Source of the DNA: Candidatus Peregrinibacteria bacterium UBA1369
Lineage (GTDB): Bacteria; Patescibacteriota; Gracilibacteria; UBA1369
Assembly: GCA_002305925.1 (NCBI GenBank)
Contig: DBRL01000010.1
Coordinates: 126,086 to 145,199 of the forward strand
DNA: 19,114 nucleotides
Reading direction: 5' to 3'
Below, piece by piece: positions 1 to 6,970 of this stretch. The position numbers and the translations under genes were made by a program. The notes beneath the pieces were generated by a model, which searched no databases, was not told the origin of the DNA, and saw only the letters and a program-made list of their open reading frames with translations. Within the stretch, counting starts at the first letter, position 1. Every line of letters begins with the position of its first letter.

Positions 1-320
<320 letters not shown>

Positions 321-398
321 TTTATGATTTGCACTTTAACACGCAATTATTGAAGGTTACCGTATAGATATCTGCTGCATCCAAATTTAACGGTGTTT

Positions 399-535
399 AA
401 AAGGCACCGTCTTGGTGGTTCTAGAGAAGAGGGTACACCTGTTCCCATCCCGAACACAGAAGTTAAGCTCTTCCTCGCTGATGGTACTGGGATTTCATCC
501 CGGGAGAGTAGGGCGCCGCCAAGACGGTGCTTTTT
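399..535 (+). terminator. 5S stem extended by A/T runs, possible two-way terminator
   Basis: The 5S closing stem is followed directly by TTTTT (531-535) and preceded by AAAA (399-402). Those flanks pair as well, giving a stem of about 17 pairs (399-415 with 519-535, one G-U). Read from plus it ends in a T run after a GC-rich stem; read from minus it also ends in TTTT, which would suit the convergent TraC-like gene ending at 540. The loop is the entire 5S RNA, unlike a classic short-loop terminator, so processing stem and terminator cannot be told apart from sequence alone. Confidence 0.5.
404..530 (+). rRNA. rrf: 5S ribosomal RNA with extended terminal stem
   Basis: The core matches bacterial 5S rRNA closely: CACCTGTTCCCATCCCGAAC and AGAAGTTAAGCTCTTC in the loop A-C region, GATGGTACTGGG, and GAGAGTAGGGCGCCGCCAAG at the 3' side. 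Helix I is GCACCGTCTTGG (404-415) paired with CCAAGACGGTGC (519-530), 12 perfect pairs, longer than the usual 9-10. The mature molecule is therefore probably a little shorter (about 409-525) after end trimming. It belongs to the same transcript as the 23S rRNA and converges with the TraC-like gene, whose stop lies 10 bases beyond. Confidence 0.95.
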
Positions 536-539
536 AATA

Positions 540-1343
540 TTAATTTGTAGACACTTTTTCCCTATTTTCTGTTGTGTTGTCAGTAGCTTTTTCCTTTGTA
601 CTTCCAATTATAACTGCATTGTCTTCGGCTCGTATCTGCTCTTCCTTGATCAGATCGCTTTGATCCCATTTATCACCTTTCTGGTAACGTGATGCCATGG
701 GATTGTTAATTTCATAGAAGAGCTTGATCAAGTCTTTGGTGGTTAGTTCTTCCACGCTTAATCCGCAATTTTCCAGTCCCACCCTGACGCTGTTGACTCT
801 TTGAGCAAGTTTTTTCTTCAGTTCGTCGAATTCGTCCCGTCTTTGTTTGATTTGGGCGTAGCTGTCTTTGGCATTGAGAAAACCGAAGAATTTCTCAAGA
901 AAATTTTGATTTTTGGCTCTGAACGGATCCTGAGGGATTATTACATAAAATTCCTTGGACATGATATCGGCATATTCAACCAGTTTTTGAACATATTCGA
1001 CATATTCTATGGTCTGTTTTTGCAGAAGGGCATTGGTCTGTTTTCGCCCTCTTTCACGAAGATCGTCCAGATAATTGTCGATGTCCAGTTTTTTTGATCG
1101 GATCACAATCTGAATTGGCTCGTCCAAAGTGTTGAGAAAGCCCTGATAGGAATAAATAATCGCATTTTGTTCCTCTTCGGATTTGAGATTGAAATTGATG
1201 CTGGATACTTTCAGCACGGAACGAAGACCTCCATTTTTTAAAACCAGCGTATCCTCACGAATTTCTGAGATTCGCAGGTAAGTTTGAGTGCTGAGGGTTG
1301 GACCGTTAACAACTTTTGAGTTTTTGACACTAGAATCAGCCAT
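540..1343 (-). CDS. TraC-like protein (VirB4 N-terminal-type domain, no ATPase domain)
   Basis: A 267-residue protein resembling the N-terminal domain of conjugative VirB4/TraC ATPases. It starts with an unstructured stretch, then QTYLRISEIREDTLVLKNGG (about 20-40), a VLKVSSINFNLKSEEEQ segment, a charged helical middle with YVEYVQKLVEYADIMSKEFY and IIPQDPF, and a TTKDLIKLFYEINNP stretch. In full VirB4 proteins this last part leads into the nucleotide-binding domain. Here the protein stops about 50 residues later with a polar tail; no Walker A or B motif exists. The start ATG at 1343 overlaps the stop of the upstream PrgI-like gene as TAATG, which suggests coupled translation. A longer in-frame reading to 1499 would run inside the PrgI gene and is not used. 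I infer an assembly role in a T4SS-like machine, partnered by an ATPase encoded elsewhere. Confidence 0.72.
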   Translation of the reverse strand: MADSSVKNSKVVNGPTLSTQTYLRISEIREDTLVLKNGGLRSVLKVSSINFNLKSEEEQNAIIYSYQGFLNTLDEPIQIVIRSKKLDIDNYLDDLRERGRKQTNALLQKQTIEYVEYVQKLVEYADIMSKEFYVIIPQDPFRAKNQNFLEKFFGFLNAKDSYAQIKQRRDEFDELKKKLAQRVNSVRVGLENCGLSVEELTTKDLIKLFYEINNPMASRYQKGDKWDQSDLIKEEQIRAEDNAVIIGSTKEKATDNTTENREKVSTN

Positions 1344-1774
1344 TATTTTGATTTTTGATCTAATATTTTGGACAGCTCGTTCAAGGATTGTTTCTTTTTG
1401 AGGGTGTCTTTTTCCAGGTTTTCCCTGATAATTTTTTTCTGTGGGTTGGCCGGGGGAGTATAGGAATATCTCGATGGGTCTGCGGTGCCCTTGAGCCAAT
1501 ATCTCTTGGGCGGTAGAACCATTGATTCGATCAGAAATAGTATGTAACGCTCAAAGACAAGATCCAATGGTCTGATAAAGGCAAAAACGACTGTGATCAG
1601 GCCGATGATAATTACCGGAATGAGGGCGGTGATCAATTCATAATCCCGGCCGAGGAAGGTATAGATGGCGTAACTGATGCTGAAGCCGATACCGCAAATA
1701 ATCAGCTGGCGCAGAGTCAGCGGCCCGACGATGCGGTCTTCCCTTTGTACGTCCTGTGGTACCTTGAACTGCAT
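1343..1774 (-). CDS. PrgI family membrane protein (VirB3-like T4SS component)
   Basis: A 143-residue protein opening with MQFKVPQDVQREDRIVGPLT, the typical PrgI-family beginning (P-Q-D/I then an LTLRQ stretch before the first membrane segment). Two hydrophobic helices follow at about 22-42 and 45-67, then the RPLDLVFERYILFLIESMVL segment, a PKRYWLKG motif, and a polar, lysine-rich C-terminal tail. PrgI is the Gram-positive counterpart of VirB3, an inner-membrane partner of VirB4. Here it leads a two-gene minus-strand unit with the TraC-like gene. A promoter with a TGC extension lies just upstream, giving a leader of roughly 14 nt without a Shine-Dalgarno sequence. Family assignment is by sequence reading and gene order; the substrate of the apparatus is unknown. 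Confidence 0.82.
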   Translation of the reverse strand: MQFKVPQDVQREDRIVGPLTLRQLIICGIGFSISYAIYTFLGRDYELITALIPVIIIGLITVVFAFIRPLDLVFERYILFLIESMVLPPKRYWLKGTADPSRYSYTPPANPQKKIIRENLEKDTLKKKQSLNELSKILDQKSK

Positions 1775-1794
1775 GGGTATTGATTAATCTTCAT

Positions 1795-1823
1795 ATATTA
1801 GCATAAAAACGGCGGAAAGTTAA
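1795..1823 (-). promoter_or_regulatory. Promoter of the prgI-traC-like unit
   Basis: On the minus strand: -35 TTAACT (1823-1818), a 17-base spacer, then TGC directly before -10 TAATAT (1800-1795). The predicted start of transcription is about 1788, giving a leader near 14 nt to the ATG at 1774. It lies back to back with the lepA promoter. Confidence 0.55.
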
Positions 1824-1831
1824 GTTATCGG

Positions 1832-1859
1832 TTGAGTTTTCGGGCTGTTTTGTTAAGAT
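1832..1859 (+). promoter_or_regulatory. Promoter of lepA
   Basis: -35 TTGAGT (1832-1837), a 16-base spacer, and -10 TAAGAT (1854-1859) preceded by TGT, a TGN extension. Transcription would start near 1866, about 16 nt before the lepA ATG. The last leader bases are T-rich and contain no Shine-Dalgarno sequence. Confidence 0.5.
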
Positions 1860-1881
1860 GTGCCCGACTTGATTTTTTGCA

Positions 1882-3705
1882 ATGAATACAGCCAATATCC
1901 GCAATTTTTGTATTATCGCCCATATTGATCATGGCAAATCCACATTGGCCGATCGTCTGCTGGAGGTGACCGGTACGATGGCCAAGCGAGAGATGAAAAA
2001 TGCTCAAATGCTTGACATGATGGAGTTGGAGCAGGAAAGAGGGATTACCATAAAACTGACTCCTGTGCGGATGGAATGGCAGTATCAGGGGCAAAATTAC
2101 ATACTCAACCTGATCGATACTCCCGGGCACGTTGATTTTACATATGAAGTTTCACGCAGTTTGGCCGCCTGTGAGGGAGCTATACTGGTTGTGGATGCGA
2201 CGCAGGGAATTGAGGCGCAGACCCTGGCCAACTGTTATATGGCCCTGGAGCATGATTTGAAAATCATTCCTGTGCTAAATAAAATCGATTTGCCTTCGGC
2301 CGATGTGGAAAAATATGCCCAGGAAATTGAAAACACTCTGGATATTCCGAAGGAAGATATTATTGCCATTTCGGCCAAGGAGGGGACCAATGTGGAAAGT
2401 GTGCTTGAGGCTGTGGTGAAGAGACTAGGTCCTCCCAGGGACAGCGCGGCAGGGGAAGAGACCAAGGCTCTGATCTTTGATTCGGTTTATGATACCTATA
2501 AGGGGGTTGTGGCTTATGTTCGTGTTTTTTCCGGAAATATCCGTCGTGGGGACAAAGTGGTATATCTGCATTCCAGGCAGGAAGTTGAAGTGGTAGAAGT
2601 TGGTTATTTCAGGCCCAAATATGTCCAGGCAGAGCAATTGCGTACCGGTGAGGTCGGTTATGTGGTTACCGGTTTCAAGGATGTATCAGAGGCGCGCGTC
2701 GGAGACACGGTCTGGAGGTCCGGAGCCCATCGGATTGAGAGTTTTGAGGCCATACCCCTGGCCGGTTATAAAGAGGTGAAGCCTTTTGTCTTTGCATCGA
2801 TTTATTGCGTCAATGGAGATGATTATCCCTTGCTGCGTGACGCACTGCAGAAACTACAGCTCAGTGATTCTGCGATCAGTTTTGAGCCGGAGCAGAGTAC
2901 CGCTCTCGGTTTTGGTTTTAGAACCGGCTTTTTGGGGTTGTTGCACATGGAAATTGTTCAGGAAAGACTGGAGCGCGAATATAATCTGGATTTGGTGGTT
3001 ACTGCCCCTTCCGTTTCCTATGTGGTGGTACAAAAAGGTAAGGATGGCGTCCGCACTGAAAAAATGATTCTCAGTCCCTCGGACTTGCCGGATCCGGCCA
3101 CGATCGAGGAGATAAGGGAACCCTGGGTAAAGGTGGAACTGCTTTTTCCGAAGGAGTATATGGGGGTAGTAATGAAGCTGGTGCAGGACAAACGTGGTTT
3201 GCAAAAAAACTATTTCTATATTGATGCCAATCGGGTAATTTTGATGGCGGAGATGCCATTGGCCTCGATTGTGGTGGATTTTTTTGATACTTTGAAAAGC
3301 GTGACTTCCGGCTATGGTTCAATGAACTATGAATTTATCGAGTTTCGAAGGGGGGATCTGGTAAAACTGGATATTCGGGTTGCCGGGGAAAATGTCGATG
3401 CTTTGGCCTCGATTGTCTATCGTCCGGACGCCCATCAGATTGGCATGGCCACGGCCAAGCGCCTGAAAGAGCTCATTCCACGTGCTCAATTTGAAATTGC
3501 CATTCAGGCGGCCATTGGTGGAAAGGTGGTGGCCCGGGAAAGCATTTCGGCCATGAGAAAGGATGTGACAGCCAAGCTCTATGGCGGGGACCGCACTCGA
3601 AAAGACAAGTTGCTGAAGAAACAGAAGGAAGGCAAGAAACGTATGAAAATGATCGGTCGGGTGGAAGTGCCGCAGGAAGCTTTTCTGGCTATTCTCAAAA
3701 AGTAG
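1882..3705 (+). CDS. lepA: Elongation factor 4 (LepA), ribosome back-translocating GTPase
   Basis: A 607-residue GTPase of normal LepA length (about 600). The GTP-binding motifs are all present: AHIDHGKST (13-21), the switch-region RGITIK, DTPGHVDF, NKID, and SAKEG. The EF-G-like domains II, III and V follow, then the LepA-specific C-terminal domain with RRGDLVKLDI, AIGGKVVARE, the basic TAKLYGGDRTRKDKLLKKQK stretch and a final EVPQEAFLAIL. LepA acts on the ribosome, where it remodels stalled or mis-translocated complexes and contributes to initiation and subunit biogenesis. It is probably monocistronic: a divergent promoter pair lies upstream and a strong separate promoter starts the next unit 60 bases downstream. 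No unusual substitutions are visible in the catalytic motifs, including the histidine of DTPGH. Confidence 0.97.
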   Translation: MNTANIRNFCIIAHIDHGKSTLADRLLEVTGTMAKREMKNAQMLDMMELEQERGITIKLTPVRMEWQYQGQNYILNLIDTPGHVDFTYEVSRSLAACEGAILVVDATQGIEAQTLANCYMALEHDLKIIPVLNKIDLPSADVEKYAQEIENTLDIPKEDIIAISAKEGTNVESVLEAVVKRLGPPRDSAAGEETKALIFDSVYDTYKGVVAYVRVFSGNIRRGDKVVYLHSRQEVEVVEVGYFRPKYVQAEQLRTGEVGYVVTGFKDVSEARVGDTVWRSGAHRIESFEAIPLAGYKEVKPFVFASIYCVNGDDYPLLRDALQKLQLSDSAISFEPEQSTALGFGFRTGFLGLLHMEIVQERLEREYNLDLVVTAPSVSYVVVQKGKDGVRTEKMILSPSDLPDPATIEEIREPWVKVELLFPKEYMGVVMKLVQDKRGLQKNYFYIDANRVILMAEMPLASIVVDFFDTLKSVTSGYGSMNYEFIEFRRGDLVKLDIRVAGENVDALASIVYRPDAHQIGMATAKRLKELIPRAQFEIAIQAAIGGKVVARESISAMRKDVTAKLYGGDRTRKDKLLKKQKEGKKRMKMIGRVEVPQEAFLAILKK

Positions 3706-3712
3706 TTGGGGC

Positions 3713-3741
3713 TTATCTTTTGCCTGATTTTTTGCTATAAT
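3713..3741 (+). promoter_or_regulatory. Extended -10 promoter of the SBP5-SpoIIE unit
   Basis: A perfect extended -10 element TGCTATAAT covers 3733-3741 (-10 TATAAT 3736-3741). The -35 region at the 17-base spacing is only TTATCT (3713-3718), three of six consensus bases, as is usual when the TGN extension compensates. The predicted transcription start is near 3748, so the leader to the TTG at 3766 is about 18 nt. Confidence 0.7.
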
Positions 3742-3743
3742 AT

Positions 3744-3763
3744 GGGGATCTAACTATATCCCC
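3744..3763. repeat. Inverted repeat GGGGAT-N8-ATCCCC at transcription start
   Basis: Perfect 6-base arms, GGGGAT (3744-3749) and ATCCCC (3758-3763), separated by 8 bases. The repeat spans the predicted transcription start and ends two bases before the start codon. The first arm would be only partly transcribed, so an operator for a dimeric regulator is as plausible as an RNA hairpin hiding the start codon. It could be chance. Confidence 0.35.
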
Positions 3764-3765
3764 GC

Positions 3766-5319
3766 TTGAAAAATCTGTTCGGAAAACTGGGAGTATTAAT
3801 CTTGGCGCTTATGGCTGCCGTTTCGGGCTTGGGGCTTTTTTTTGAGGATCAGTTTACGGCTTTGGCCAGTCTGTTTACGGCAGACAGTTCTGTATCAATG
3901 GATTATTCGGGAGAGGTTTTGCGCGTAGCCTATCTTTTTGCTCCGGACAACCTTAACCCTTTTTCCACTGATCCAGCCGTCAGGAATCGTTTGAATGATG
4001 TTTATGAACCGTTGGTCCGGCCCGACCAGAACTTGAACATGCAGCCGCTTCTGGCAGTGTCCTATGGTCTGGTGACTGAACAGGTCTGGAACTTTAAGAT
4101 TAGAAAAGGTGTGTATTTCCATGATGGCAGGGAATTGAGGGCACAGGACGTCGTCTTCAGTTTCAACCAGGCCAGGGCCCGTCCCGGAAGCGTGGCGGCG
4201 GAACTGGTGGCGGTGGTTGAATCGCTAGAGTTGCTCAGTGATGGAGAGCTTAATATTCGCACTCGCGTACCGGATCCGCTTTTATTGGTCAAGCTGTCCC
4301 GGTTGCCGATTGTGCCTGAGGGGTTTGATGATTTTGAACGGCCTGTCGGTACCGGACCCTATATGCTGATTGACGCTGATGACAATAGTAGAATTAAATA
4401 TTCCAGATTCAATGATTATTGGGGGAAAAAGCCATATTATGGCTGGCTGGAAATTCTGTCCCAGCCCGACAGAAATTTGCGCGTTGCCGGTTTGCTGGAC
4501 GGAAGTTTTGATTTTTTGGCTGACGTCCCTCCGGATGCTGTTTCACAAATAGAGACGGCCGGTTACACTGTCAAGATGATGCCGAGTCTGGAGGTGGGAT
4601 TTGTGCTGTTTAATTTCTCGGATACGAATTTGTCACGAAAAGTTTTGCGGGAAGCCATTTCGCGGGCCGTTAATAAGGAAAGTTTTCTCGACTTGGCCTA
4701 TGGGTTCGCCAATGAAGTTAATCAATTTGTGCCCAGCGGCGTTTTTGGTTATAACCCCGATTTGGTCGCGCCTTCCTATGATGCTCAGGTCGCCGCCCAA
4801 TTAGTGGATCAGCTGATTACGGGATTTCAGAACTTGTCCCTGGACTTTTACTATCCGCAAAACCTCCGATTGTTGGGGCAATACTTCGGTGAACAGCTCT
4901 TGCCGGTGGGAATTGAACTGAAACTTCACCCTTTGAGCGATCAGGAGCTGCAGGAAAAATTCCAGGCTGGACAGTTGGGATTTTATTATCTCGGCTGGCG
5001 GCATGATAGCGGCGATGCATTACCTTTTCTGAAAGCGGTTCTGCATTCCCGCGGCGGTGACGGTTACGGTATTTACAACGGTTCTTCTTACGCCAATCCG
5101 GATGTCGATCTGTTAATTGAACGCAGTGAAACCAATTTTAATGAAAGGGAAAGATTGGCCGATATGCAGGAGGCAATGCGCCTGGCCGTGCAGGAGGATC
5201 TGGCCGGTTTGCCGCTTTTTGAGTCGATGTCTATTTTTGCGCATGCGCCCAGTCTGCAGTTTACACCACGGGTGGATTCGCTGATTTTTCCTTCATCCAT
5301 TAGCAAAAGCAGCCAATGA
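3766..5319 (+). CDS. Extracytoplasmic substrate-binding protein, SBP family 5 (peptide/nickel type)
   Basis: A 517-residue protein of the DppA/OppA/NikA binding-protein family. The TTG start is chosen because it lies about 18 nt after a strong promoter and gives MKNLFGK ahead of the hydrophobic segment (about 8-27); the next ATG (3811) would cut that segment. There is no lipobox cysteine, so the protein is either secreted or held by an uncleaved anchor. Family signatures: DNLNPFSTDPAVRNRLNDVY, WNFKIRKGVYFHDGRELRAQ, DVVFSF, VGTGPYML, DYWGKKPYYGWLEI and the C-terminal YANPDVDLLIERS region. It probably binds oligopeptides or similar solutes outside the cell. No permease or ABC ATPase gene is in the window. 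Its last codon and stop overlap the start of the SpoIIE phosphatase gene (ATGA), so the pair should be coexpressed. Ligand unknown. Confidence 0.85.
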   Translation: MKNLFGKLGVLILALMAAVSGLGLFFEDQFTALASLFTADSSVSMDYSGEVLRVAYLFAPDNLNPFSTDPAVRNRLNDVYEPLVRPDQNLNMQPLLAVSYGLVTEQVWNFKIRKGVYFHDGRELRAQDVVFSFNQARARPGSVAAELVAVVESLELLSDGELNIRTRVPDPLLLVKLSRLPIVPEGFDDFERPVGTGPYMLIDADDNSRIKYSRFNDYWGKKPYYGWLEILSQPDRNLRVAGLLDGSFDFLADVPPDAVSQIETAGYTVKMMPSLEVGFVLFNFSDTNLSRKVLREAISRAVNKESFLDLAYGFANEVNQFVPSGVFGYNPDLVAPSYDAQVAAQLVDQLITGFQNLSLDFYYPQNLRLLGQYFGEQLLPVGIELKLHPLSDQELQEKFQAGQLGFYYLGWRHDSGDALPFLKAVLHSRGGDGYGIYNGSSYANPDVDLLIERSETNFNERERLADMQEAMRLAVQEDLAGLPLFESMSIFAHAPSLQFTPRVDSLIFPSSISKSSQ

Positions 5320-6905
5320 GATCACTCAAGTCAAAACTGATTTTCGGCATTTCGCTTTTTATAGTGCTGCTTTTGACAGTTTCGGCTTTTCTTCAGGTGC
5401 GGGAAAAGGAAAAAGAACTGATCAATGATATCTATCTGCGGGCCAGGTCTTTTGCCGAACTGACAGCGGACAAGCTGGTTGCTGATTACAAACTCTATCT
5501 GGTACCAGACAGTTTTGTCTATTTCAATCGTAATGTCAGAGATATTTTGGCAAAAAACGAGGATATTGCCTGGCTGAAGCTGGTTAATTACAGTGGACAG
5601 GTGCTTTATGATTCCGAGGAGGACAGGGAGGCCAAATATAGTGGTCCGATCAGACAGTTGGAAGATGCCGATCTGTTGGAGCAGATCAAGTCTAGACGGC
5701 TTTCGGTCAAGACGGGGGAAAGTTCCCGTGTCATATTTTTTCAAAAAAATGAACAGGACGACGGTGTAGTTTCATATTTGCCGGTTGATCAAAATGACAA
5801 CGCTGTGGAAGCTTTGGCTTCAGCCGAAAAAGTTGATTATCTGGTGCAGGCTGCCGATGAGGAATTTTCAGTGATTTATGGTGTCAGTTACCAGGCACTT
5901 GCGTCACGGGTGCAAGCCACGCAGATCCGAATACTTCTGCTAGCGGTTTTTGGTGTGGCGCTCGGTATTTTACTGGCCATAGTCTTTGGGTCTACCATCA
6001 CCAAGCCGTTGGCCCAGTTGCGACGCGGTGCCGAAATTTTGGCTACCGGTGATTTGTCACATCGGGTCAAAGTAAAGACGCGCGACGAGGTTTTTCAACT
6101 GGCCGAAACTTTTAATAAAATGGCGGCCGATCTTCAGGAAAGTACCAAGGCCCTGGTTTATAAGGAACGTGTCGGCAAGGAGCTGGAGTTGGCCAGACAG
6201 ATTCAGGAACGGATTATTCCGATGCAGATACCCAAAATCACAGGGCTTGATCTCGCGGCAGGTATTATTCCCGCCGAGGAAATTGGCGGGGACTGCTATG
6301 ATTTTCTGATGCCCAGTGAGGATGAGATGGTCTTTTATCTGGGAGATGTAACCGGGCATGGGGTGCCTTCCGGTATAGTTGTTTCCATTGCCAATGCACT
6401 TTTCTATGCAATGGCAGGCGTGGGAAAGCTGGATGAGATTTTGGTGGAGGTAAATTCTGCACTCAAGGCCAAAACAATGCCAAACATGTTTGTTACGCTG
6501 GTATTGATGCGTTGGCTGGCACGTGAGGCCAAATTCAGCTATGCCAGCGCCGGACATGAGCAGATTGTACACTATCGCGCCAAAACTGATGAAGTTGAGC
6601 TGTTACCTTCGGGCGGCATGGCTTTGGGAATGGTCAAAGATATTGCCAAACTGGTGCAGGTGCGAGAGATTGAGCTGCAGAGTGGTGACGTGCTGTTCAT
6701 CTATTCGGACGGCATTCCGGAGGCATGGCGCAATGAAAGTGAAATGTATGGCATGGATCGTCTCAAGCGTGTGGTGCGTGAATACGGCAAGAGTTTTCCA
6801 AGTGCTTTGGCCATCAAAAACGCTTTAATTTCAGACGTGTACCTTTTTCGGCAGGGTTTTAAACAGATGGATGATATTACCTGTATCGTGGTGAAAAAGA
6901 CCTAA
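5316..6905 (+). CDS. Membrane HAMP-SpoIIE (PP2C-type) serine phosphatase
   Basis: A 529-residue sensor phosphatase. Order of parts: TM1 (about 8-27), an extracytoplasmic region of about 175 residues, TM2 (about 205-226), a HAMP linker (about 228-280, with TKPLAQLRRGAEILATGDLS), a short coiled stretch, and a SpoIIE/RsbU phosphatase domain (about 290-529). The metal-binding motifs are intact: EEIGGDCYDF with D326, GDVTGHG with D344, YSDGIPEA with D465, and MDDIT with D519/D520. The domain should therefore be active. Relatives dephosphorylate anti-sigma-factor antagonists (RsbV/SpoIIAA type) in partner-switching pathways; neither an antagonist nor a kinase gene is seen here. The start overlaps the SBP5 stop by ATGA, and a separate promoter follows the stop. 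I infer that the sensor region receives a signal at the cell surface, possibly from the binding protein encoded upstream. Confidence 0.88.
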   Translation: MRSLKSKLIFGISLFIVLLLTVSAFLQVREKEKELINDIYLRARSFAELTADKLVADYKLYLVPDSFVYFNRNVRDILAKNEDIAWLKLVNYSGQVLYDSEEDREAKYSGPIRQLEDADLLEQIKSRRLSVKTGESSRVIFFQKNEQDDGVVSYLPVDQNDNAVEALASAEKVDYLVQAADEEFSVIYGVSYQALASRVQATQIRILLLAVFGVALGILLAIVFGSTITKPLAQLRRGAEILATGDLSHRVKVKTRDEVFQLAETFNKMAADLQESTKALVYKERVGKELELARQIQERIIPMQIPKITGLDLAAGIIPAEEIGGDCYDFLMPSEDEMVFYLGDVTGHGVPSGIVVSIANALFYAMAGVGKLDEILVEVNSALKAKTMPNMFVTLVLMRWLAREAKFSYASAGHEQIVHYRAKTDEVELLPSGGMALGMVKDIAKLVQVREIELQSGDVLFIYSDGIPEAWRNESEMYGMDRLKRVVREYGKSFPSALAIKNALISDVYLFRQGFKQMDDITCIVVKKT

Positions 6906-6916
6906 ACGGGCACGGG

Positions 6917-6945
6917 TTGACTGCAAGTTGGAAAAACATTATATT
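6917..6945 (+). promoter_or_regulatory. Near-consensus promoter that fixes the start of the HtrA-like gene
   Basis: -35 TTGACT (6917-6922), a 17-base spacer and -10 TATATT (6940-6945). The transcript would begin near 6952. An alternative in-frame TTG at 6917 is the first base of the -35 box and would not be transcribed from this promoter, so ATG 6971 is the start, with a leader of about 19 nt. Confidence 0.7.
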
Positions 6946-6970
6946 TTGCGCGTTTTTAGGCAAATTCTCT

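Noticed and set aside
347..692. Open reading frames on both strands across the 5S gene (347-607 minus, 393-692 plus)
   Set aside because: They are translations of 5S rRNA and its flanks, with no protein-like conservation; the rRNA call explains the sequence.
801..1097. Plus-strand frame rich in Phe/Leu inside the TraC-like gene
   Set aside because: An antisense shadow of the Lys/Glu-rich coding strand; no promoter or homology seen.
1344..1499. Extended N-terminus for the TraC-like protein starting at 1499
   Set aside because: The extra 52 residues lie wholly inside the PrgI-like gene in another frame and are low in plausible protein features; ATG 1343 with the TAATG overlap is better.
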